Origin: Deroplatys truncata
Taxonomy: Eukaryota > Arthropoda > Insecta > Mantodea > Mantidae
Direction of reading: 5' to 3'
Assembly: GCA_030765065.1 (NCBI GenBank)
Contig: CM060989.1
Coordinates: 60,526,001-60,590,000, forward strand
Length of the DNA stretch: 64,000 nt
Part shown: in pieces, positions 57,165 to 64,000 of the stretch
Numbering within the stretch: position 1 is the first letter of the stretch
Layout of the letters: each line of letters starts with the position of its first letter
The notes under the pieces: model-generated
Told to the model about the DNA's origin: nothing
The model's database searches: none
What the model saw: the letters and a program-made list of their open reading frames with translations, nothing else
Made by a program: the position numbers and the translations under genes

Positions 57165-57530
57165 GAGGTCTGATGGCATTTGACACTGTGGTGCTGTGGG
57201 CTAGAGCATGGAACTCTGGTTCCTGGCCATGGAATGCACCCGGGTTTGATTCCACCCATGGGGGTATCAATTTTAAGTCCTGGGAATGGGACCGGTGTCC
57301 AATCAGCATCGTAAGGAAAGTGAGGAGTTGTGATAGGCAGCGATCCCAGCCACGGAGGCCAACATTCTGGATGGGGATGTGTGTTGTTGGTCACATCACC
57401 TCCCTGCATCAGTTGGATAATCGTCCACCTCTACCTGCATATATGGACATGAGGTGGTGGGCAGTCAGGTTGACAGGTCAATGCCCTTCATATAATGCCA
57501 CAGGATCATCATTGTCATCATCATTATTCA
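57165..57530 (+). mobile_element. tRNA-derived SINE, family D copy 2
   Basis: Head GTGGTGCTGTGGGCTAGAGC and box B-like GGGTTTGATTCC near 57242. The body shares ATTTTAAGTCCTGGGAATGG and the ending ATGCCACAGGATCATC with copy 1, then a TCATCATTATT tail. Confidence 0.7.
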
Positions 57531-57843
57531 TTACTATGTTTATTCATAATCATAACTATTATGCAGCAGATCTATTTCACATTTTCAGGGCTATCTAACA
57601 CCCAAAATGTATGGGTACAAACGAGCTGCTACTGGCTAAAGCAGATATAGGTAGTTAAGTTAGTTGCTTGTTACAAATGCATGTAGTCATATGGTAAAGA
57701 AACATTCATTTCTAATGTGAGGATCAGTCAGAAGTCCACGATTCATTGTTAATCTAATAGATTCATATACATGTCACAATTACCTGTGAGTGTTTAATCC
57801 TTGGTTTCTCAGTATATTTAATTCCAAAGATCTCTACATTATA

Positions 57844-59202
57844 CTACAGGATGATTTATGAAGAACTGACACATTTATTTCTTTAATTGTTTCAAAACGA
57901 GTTATGTTAGCGACAACTTATTATACCTGAAATGCAGATGAATTTTGGGAGATTATTTATCTCTATAGAAAATGTTGAAAATGTCTCCATCCTGCATAAG
58001 ACACAACTCAACACATCATTCCATGTTACTGGCCACTTGTTGGAGGACTGTCTGTTGTCAATAGCTTGAATCTCCTGTGTAATGTTGTGCTTCAGATCAT
58101 CCAATGTCTGGAGATGTGTGGAAGAAACCCTGTCTTTTAAGTAACCCCATAGAAAGAAGCCCGGCAATGTCAAATCTGCGAATCTTGGTGGCCACAGGTT
58201 CTTGGAAATTATCCGGTCATCAAAAAAACTTGTAATTAGTGCCATTGATTTATTTGATGTACGGCATGTAGTGCTGTTCTGCTGAAAATACCCTTGACTC
58301 AGCTCTACATTGTCTAGTTGCTCAGCAAACTCCATGAAAATCCGTCGGTACTCTGCAATGTTCACACTGTTTAAAAAAAAAATTGGTCCCACTATTCTCT
58401 GTGTGGATATTGCACACCAAACTCCGATTTTAACTGGGTGCATAGGTGCTTCATGAATAACATGTGGATTTTCGCCCAATAGCGTGAGTTATTTGAGTTC
58501 ACATAGCTGGATAAATGGAACCATGCTTCATCTGCAAACCATGTGATGGACAATATGGCAGGATTTTGCACAATGAACACCTGAAACCAACGGCAATAAT
58601 TCAGTAGTCTATCCTTATTTTCGTTCCTGTAACTGATGAACAACTGTAATCCTATATGGCTTTAGGCCTGCACTTTTCACAGCTCTCTGACACATTGAGT
58701 AGCTGTACCCTGTCTTCTGTGACAAACGTCTTAATGAATTTTTGGGTGACTGATCTAGTCATGCTCTTACGTCAACAACAATGGTGGGAAGCCTAGATGA
58801 ATGAGTTTTGCCTTTTTCACTCACCAGATACCCAGTTGTTTCCAATTTGTTTACCAGTCCCAATATTGTGTTTCTTTGGGGAGGATTCCGAACACCATAT
58901 TCTCTCTGGTATGTCCTTTGAGTAACTGTAATTGAATTCGTGATCCAGTATTGCTTTACAAGGAAGAGTCGTTTATTTAATGTGTACTCCATTTTCATGT
59001 TGACTAGAATAAAATCTCAAAAACAGTTGCAGACAATAAAACTAACAATTATGAATAAAACATGAACATCTGCACAATTAGTGACAAGCAATCGAAACTC
59101 AACATTCTGCTTAATTTGGTGCTAAAATTGGGGCACTGAGTGAATTTTGAACAGAATAATTAAAGAAAGAAATGTATCAGTTCTTCATAAATCACCCTGT
59201 AG
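57844..59202 (-). mobile_element. Tc1/mariner-superfamily transposon, degenerate, both ends present
   Basis: A 1359-bp copy flanked by TA at 57842-57843 and 59203-59204, with terminal inverted repeats of about 30 bp or more beginning CTACAGGATGATTTATGAAG at left and CTACAGGGTGATTTATGAAG at right. The transposase starts near 58992 (MEYTLNKRLFLVKQYWI). First Asp: ADEAWFHLSS near 58540. Second motif: YFQQNSTTCRTS, where relatives have QQDGA, so Asp reads Asn. Third: FADLTLPGFFLWGYLK, where relatives have PDFFLWG, so Asp reads Gly. A 190-codon open frame remains at 57907-58479. Two lost catalytic residues make it inactive. Confidence 0.9.
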
Positions 59203-59204
59203 TA

Positions 59205-60030
59205 ATACTACTTAAGACAGGAAATGTGTTATTTATCATGTGAAACACAAGAATGTTCCTGTAGAATAAATCCTGATCTTGGAAGTCCCCATAATTTGAA
59301 TATCTGAAAGTGAACAATACTTAAGTTTTAATAGGCAACTATGTTAATATGTTCCTGCTTGTTGCACAAGCTGGCAGCCATGTTCAGGATATCTAAAGAT
59401 GCAATAGAGATTGGTGTCACCTCTCCAGCCCCTAAGCACTCCGGCAGACTGCCATAAGGCTCAAGATGACGGTAGTCTGAATTCAGGACAAAGTATGTGG
59501 GGAAGACCAGTGACAGCTGTTCATGAAAACAAAGGATTATGTTCTCTCGCAGTAATACCCAACTATTAGAGATTTGGACACAGACTTTGGTATCAAGAAG
59601 GATGTCATGAAGAGTAACCATTGGCATCCATACTGGAATGTATTTGTGCAGAATATTGGTGAGGATTGACTTCAAAAAGACACACTATTATTAAGATGCA
59701 GTGGTTTGTAGGTGATGATCTGGACATAATTCAGTGTATCTTATGGTGCAATGAGAGTATGTTCTTCAACAACTAAATGCACTTACTGTATTCAACAAGA
59801 ATTCAATTTATGGTACTGGATCTTCAAAGATCACCTCATCTGCCCTGCTTCTTTTACATCACTGCCTGATCAACAAGCCTACTTCATAGTCTATACCTGC
59901 ATTACCCCTAGAAGAGTCATGCCCCAAGGTTTGTATTATTACACCGCTGAAATATGCATCAGAATATTTGCCATAAGAATAAGATTTCCTATTTTATTTT
60001 ACTCCTTTTTCAACATACTTTATTTTATAT
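59205..60030. other. Calpain intron 1 with an unexplained minus-strand open frame
   Basis: The minus strand is open from just after a TAG near 59685 to a TAA at 59328 (about 118 codons, no ATG until MPMVTLHDI). Local GC content is higher than in the flanks. The translation includes VLLRENIILCFHEQLSLVF and SLPECLGAGE. I do not recognise it. It could be an exon of a nested gene, an old transposon ORF or chance. See findings. Confidence 0.3.
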
Positions 60031-60031
60031 A

Positions 60032-60094
<63 letters not shown>
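60031..60094. repeat. (AAT)n microsatellite
   Basis: About 21 AAT units. The poly-asparagine frame is an artefact. Confidence 0.95.
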
Positions 60095-60095
<1 letters not shown>

Positions 60096-60163
60096 TTCAC
60101 AATAGCTTTTGTACAAAAAAAAGAAAAGTAACCCTAAACATAATTATTGATACAAGTTGAATT

Positions 60164-60332
60164 AAAAAAATGAAACATAAAATGACATTTTTGAAAGTCA
60201 GCTCATCTCAGAAATTCCAATAAGAAATTTATGCAAAAGTAGTTTCAAAAACTCGGAATCCTTACAGTGCCTTGTTTATATATATATGAATGCCTTAAGC
60301 ATATAGTAAGAATGCATAGGGAAGAAAAAAAA
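60164..60332 (+). repeat. Left copy of approximately 160-bp direct duplication
   Basis: It runs from the A-run before TGAAACATAAAATGACATTT to GCATAGGGAAGAAAAAAA. It is repeated at 61155-61312 with few substitutions, a 6-base deletion and a shorter TA run. Confidence 0.9.
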
Positions 60333-61155
60333 TCTGATGTGTTACACTCACATGACTTTCTCTACTCTTGTACAAACTATTTTTACAAACGCTTATTCTC
60401 CATCTACCTCATGTTAATCGAGATAAACATTTGCAGACTCTATCTTATTGTTAATTTTCTTGTAGATGTAAGGGGAATATATATTTACAGGGGCAATATA
60501 GAAATACAGTAGCCTTTAAGCATAGACATATCTCTTAATAGCTGGTTGCTAGGTGCAGCACCATTCCCTTTGCCACAGATTAATACTCTTTGCATATCCA
60601 AGACAAAAAAATGAATAACGAATTCCCATTTGAGAAAATAAGTATTGAAAAATTTAAGAGAATAACAAGCAATATCTCGAAAATGGTTCACTCAACAAAA
60701 AAAAATGTATATGACATGAATTGTGTATTTTAATGCGATCTACGTTTTTTGTGTAGTAAAAGTTTCTCTATCTCTTATGGTTTGCCGGTTATGCAAAAGT
60801 CATTCACAATGAAGAACACTTTTGGAGACATTCCCAGAAAATTCAAGATATACGTTTTATTTGTCATAAAAATATCTTAAACATATGATATTTTAATCAA
60901 AATCGTTAGAGCCGTTTTTGAGAAAATTAAAATTTTCGAAAAATCTTCCATGTAAAGGGTATCCTGCGCACGTACGCGCGCACACGCACGCACGCACGCA
61001 CACACACACACACGCACACGCACACACATGTTTCCAAAAATGCTTTTTTTGGATTCAGGGGGTCTCAAAACATATATTTCCAGTGAAATCTCTGTATCGA
61101 ATTTTTGGGTGGAATACAATACTTCCCCTAGTTACTATACGTAGTAGAGAAAGTA
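60333..61155 (+). mobile_element. HINE-like repeat, family H copy 5, inside a direct duplication
   Basis: Complete copy in the opposite orientation to 51503-52394: TCTGATGTGTTACACTCACA at left, subterminal ACTTTCTCTACT near 60354, microsatellite of CGCACA/CACACA type at 60967-61028, and hairpin GTAGTAGAGAAAGTA at the right end. It lies exactly between the two copies of an approximately 160-bp repeat. Confidence 0.88.
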
Positions 61156-61312
61156 AAAATGAAACATAAAATGACATTTTTGAAAGTATCTTAGAAATTC
61201 CAACAAGAAATTCATGCAAAAGTAGTTTCAAAAACTCAGAATCCTTACAGTGCCTTGTTTATATATATGAATGCCTTAAGCATATAGTAAGAACGCATAG
61301 GGAAGAAAAAAA
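61155..61312 (+). repeat. Right copy of approximately 160-bp direct duplication
   Basis: Matches 60164-60332 and begins right at the hairpin end of the family H copy. Confidence 0.9.
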
Positions 61313-61319
61313 TATAAAT

Positions 61320-61662
61320 ATTCACAAACATAAAACAAGAACAAAACTGAACTATTTTAGATACAGACTAAGAGGCTCACTAGATACCAAATGTATTGAA
61401 AGCAACACAAACGTTTTATGCAATCATTTACCTCACCAGATTAAAGAAATAAATGCACAGATGAAAATTGAAGCAATAAAGACTACCTGATTAAAAATGC
61501 TTTCTACTCAATTGGAGAATATAAAGCAGCTAACTTCAATAGTAGCTAGTTTGAATAATATAAAGTATCTGTATATATAACTGTAAGTATTAATGCATGT
61601 AAAATGTATACATAAAGCCTTGTTTGGAAAACCTAAAGTAGCAAATGTCAATAGTAGCTAGT
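61320..61662 (+). pseudogene. Jockey-like LINE tail with approximately 113-bp tandem repeat
   Basis: A short frame HKHKTRTKLNYFRYRLRGS near 61325 and weak downstream motifs suggest a LINE C-terminus. The following 3' UTR contains AATAGTAGCTAGT twice (about 61540 and 61652), marking a tandem unit of about 113 bp. The second unit is interrupted by the CCHC-group LINE at 61663. Its remainder continues beyond 62310. Confidence 0.55.
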
Positions 61663-62310
61663 CAATGCATGGGGTAGGGAAAAATATATAGGCATAGTAA
61701 ACAAAGAAGACAGAGAATCTATTGCATGGGTAAGAACCAGAGCATGGTGGCTAAGAGGGTTAAGACAGGGTATTCCTCAGAATCAATGTTCGATATGTGG
61801 TGGTAATGAAGACATTGAACACATAGTATTTAAGTGCCAAGGGACAGAAAATTGGAGATAAGAATTTATTAAAAAAAGTGGTTGAAGGGGGATAGAAATA
61901 CACTTATGATCGAAATGATATGCAAGAACGCTAGGCGCATTGGATAGTTTTTGTGTAAAGTAAAAAATAAATGGCTTTGGACAGTGGAAAGAGAAAAGTA
62001 AGAGGTAGTGCATCTTACTTTGAATGGAAAACTATTGTGAATGTGTGATGGTTAAGTAATCAATAAATGAAAAGTGAAAAACAAGTGGAAATGGGACATG
62101 AAAAAAAAAGAACTGAATAATAATAAAAAAAAAAAGTAAGATAATTTATTGACAAGAAATTGTAAAATTAAATAATCTGTAGTGGTTGTCTACAGAATGC
62201 GTTGATGGTAAATTGTAAAATGTAAATAAACTGTAGTGATTGTCTACTGAATGAGTGATCAGGGTCAAAGTGCAGTAGACAATCAAATTGTAAAACTCTT
62301 AGCACAATAA
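61663..62310 (+). pseudogene. Non-LTR retrotransposon, CCHC group, copy 5 (3' end)
   Basis: A 5'-truncated copy starting at ATGGGGTAGGGAAAAATATA: GREKYIGIVNKEDRE, IAWVRTRAWWLRGLRQGI and CSICGGNEDIEHIVFKCQ, then the same 3' UTR as 32585-34262, ending CTCTTAGCACAATAATA. Interrupted by stops near 61860. It is inserted into the second unit of a tandem LINE tail. Confidence 0.85.
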
Positions 62311-62321
62311 TATAAAATATC

Positions 62322-62361
<40 letters not shown>

Positions 62362-62370
62362 ATATATATA
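62322..62370. repeat. (GT)n(TA)n microsatellite
   Basis: TGTGTGTG passing into about 15 TA units, then TTTTATATATATA. Confidence 0.93.
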
Positions 62371-62942
62371 AACAATTTATATTAATGCACTTAAAATGTT
62401 TACATAAACAGTTCTTATACTTTGTCCTGATGAAGCCTTGTAAACGTTTGCAAATGATGAATAAAATCTGAATCTGAATCTCAGAAAAAGAAAAAGAAGA
62501 AGAAATGTGATAAAATGCAATTCAGCTATATAAATAAGGTAATGAAGAAGAGTGAATTTTGATAAGTTGTTGACATGAGGCGATGGGCTTCAACGAGTCA
62601 AGAAAAAAGTTGCAAGTTACATTAGTGTAAGGTCAGCTTTCCTATGGAGTCCTGCAGAAACGATGCAGTATGGTCCTCAGTTTGAGCCCCTTAAAATTAC
62701 AGTTAGAGGTAAAAATGAGCTATGTGGGTACTATGAAAGGCAGGACATGTGAACAAAAAAAACAAATTCACTGCACAAGAAACTATACTGTCGTTTAAAA
62801 TATATTTACCTCTGAAAAACAAAAATCAATGAGTAAATCTTTTAAATTAAAGACACTTGGTGAAATCTAATGTAACAAAAGTTGTATGTGTAATGGTAAC
62901 TGCTTAAGCTAAAAATACAATATCTGAACAAAAGCTACTCAC
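62371..62942. other. LINE tail remnant, then calpain intron 1
   Basis: TCCTGATGAAGCCTTGTAAA near 62426 and the TGAATCTGAATCTC repeat at 62467-62482 form a jockey-like LINE 3' end. After that nothing is recognised up to the exon. Confidence 0.5.
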
Positions 62943-63012
62943 CTAATTCTCCTTGCTGGACATCAAATCTCGTAGCACCATCTACAAACAGTCTTGGGTT
63001 ATTTGCTATTTC
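62943..63012 (-). CDS. Calpain exon: start of protease core, 70-nt exon
   Basis: 70 nt between TTTGCAG and GTGAGT, phase 0 to phase 1. It encodes EIANNPRLFVDGATRF and DVQQGEL plus one base of Gly. NPxLFVDGATRxDxxQGELGDCW is the universal calpain lead-in to the catalytic Cys. A 70-nt exon at this point is also characteristic of vertebrate conventional calpains. The preceding exon(s), with the N-terminus, must lie to the right of the window. Confidence 0.96.
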
Positions 63013-63399
63013 CTGCAAACAACATAATTCAGACCTTATTTGCTTTTGATACAAACTTACTTGGTTGTGAGATTACATTAAGATTAAGAATTGTTTACGC
63101 TACAAAAGCTCTTTCTTGCACAACAGAGATGCTTCCGAACACCATAGAGCATGTTAAAGGATTCATCTTGATTAGAATACTTTCACTGTTTCATGGATAA
63201 TTTATAAAAGTATTTTACAGTTGTATTTCATGCAATAGTTCAATAATTTCATATATCAACATCAACTGGCCCAATAAAGCCACATTCATAGTTTTTATTT
63301 TTTTTTTACAGACATTAAGAAAAACAATTGTTGCATATTAAACATCTGATAATCTAATGTTATATTCACATTACTTTCTTCACTCACTAAACCTTATGG
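63013..63399. other. Calpain upstream intron sequence
   Basis: No calpain N-terminal exon was found here. The sequence is AT-rich with a poly-T run near 63298-63309. Confidence 0.4.
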
Positions 63400-64000
63400 T
63401 AGGTACCATATCGATAATAGGGTTACAAAAATCAATAAATGAAATTCAAGAATTTTGTGAAAAATGAGGAATTAAGGTAAATATAAATAAATCCAAAGTG
63501 ATAGTGTTTAGAAAAGGAAATAAACTGAGGAAGAAAGCAAAATGGTTTCTAGGTGGTCAAGAACTGGAGGTAGTCAAAGAATATGACTATTTAGGAGTAA
63601 GATTGAGTAATAGTGGGGAATGGGGAGCACATGGCAGGAAGATATTAGCTAAAGGGAAGGCAGCTATGACAGGAATAAGAATATGCAAATACAAATTAGA
63701 GATGTCTACAAAGTGGTTGGAGAGAATGTATGAGGCATTGGTAGAATAAAAATGCTCTATGCATTGGAAATATGGGCGGGGAGAGAACTAAGTAAGAAAT
63801 TTGACCAAATGTATAAATATTTTGTAAGGAAGTAATTGGACTACCAAGAGCAGCACCAGGCAAGGTTGCATTATTAGAACTAGGCAGAACGAGGAGGAAA
63901 GGTATAATAGTAGAAAGAATTTTAAAATTTTTGTTTAGATGTATGAGAATGGAGGAAGGTGAAATCTTAAAGATATGCCTAACTCAGCAAACGGTTGTAA
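63400..64000 (+). pseudogene. Non-LTR retrotransposon RT region, CCHC group, diverged subfamily
   Basis: A partial copy running out of the window. It shows NINKSKVIVFRKGNKLRK at 63480, YDYLGVRLSNSGEWGAHG near 63580, KAAMTGIRICKYKL near 63660, WLERMYEALVE near 63717, and in other frames EIWAGREL and GLPRAAPGKVALLELGR near 63838. It parallels the RT/thumb region of the 32585 copy but with different residues, so it is a separate subfamily, perhaps the one at 19760-20640. Frameshifts lie near 63750 and 63820. Confidence 0.75.

Larger units (their letters stand above)
29166..63012 (-). other. Calpain gene, ten internal exons (5' and 3' ends missing)
   Basis: Ten exons totalling 1501 nt give an uninterrupted chain of about 500 residues. 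It codes for a conventional calpain, a cytosolic calcium-activated cysteine endopeptidase that cleaves its substrates at limited sites. Order: protease core subdomain PC1 with Cys 26 of the visible chain (GDCWLLAA), PC2 with His 182 (GHAYS) and Asn 210 (RNPWGN), C2-like domain III (about 225-440) with acidic loop, linker, and first EF-hand segment (about 466-500). All visible splice sites are GT-AG and phases match at every junction. Introns are 5986, 3027, 7352, 2965, 2209, 3385, 2276, 2093 and 3053 bp, mostly filled by transposons. It is most like insect CalpA/CalpB-type proteins; which paralogue cannot be decided. Confidence 0.95.

Noticed and set aside
59954-60160. Poly-asparagine open frame
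   Set aside because: Translation of the (AAT)n microsatellite.
1-64000. CRISPR array, operons, phage or prokaryotic defence system
   Set aside because: Repeats here are dispersed eukaryotic transposons. No regular short repeat-spacer array or adjacent bacterial-type genes exist, and the calpain has spliceosomal introns.

Overview
The window is eukaryotic, almost certainly from an arthropod and most likely an insect. It is AT-rich, full of introns, and crowded with degenerate mariner/Tc1-type DNA transposons, non-LTR retrotransposons and tRNA-derived SINEs. One host gene is clearly visible: a conventional calpain (calcium-dependent cysteine protease, similar to the CalpA/CalpB type) on the minus strand. 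Some retroelement proteins recall those of cockroaches and termites, but I cannot fix the order from sequence alone.

The calpain runs right to left. Ten exons with GT-AG boundaries and matching phases lie at 62943-63012, 56839-56956, 53677-53811, 46156-46324, 43009-43190, 40549-40799, 36985-37163, 34491-34708, 32355-32397 and 29166-29301. Together they encode about 500 residues with no stop: the protease core with Cys, His and Asn, the C2-like domain III with an acidic loop, a linker, and the start of the penta-EF-hand domain. The N-terminal exon(s) must lie beyond 64000. The remaining EF-hand exons were not found in the left 29 kb.

The introns (2-7 kb) and the left 29 kb are mostly transposon relics. 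Tc1/mariner copies with both inverted ends and TA flanks sit at 1068-2370, 8818-10125, 29402-30693 and 57844-59202, plus a MITE at 13331-13834 and a pogo/Tigger-like relic at 31051-32243. Non-LTR elements fall into at least four groups: one with a C-terminal CCHC motif (seven pieces), one with a trinucleotide tail, jockey-like pieces, and one with RNase H. Four SINE families with pol III box A/B-like heads form local clusters, with nesting and inversions.

The most distinctive item is an approximately 0.8-0.9 kb noncoding family (five copies plus two from a diverged subfamily). It has a 12-bp subterminal inverted repeat, a hairpin at one end, an internal GT-type microsatellite and T-rich flanks. 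These are traits described for Helentron-associated (DINE-1/HINE-like) elements. One copy (60333-61155) lies between two copies of an approximately 160-bp direct duplication. I found no CRISPR array, operon, rRNA or intact tRNA gene, and no new multi-gene system.
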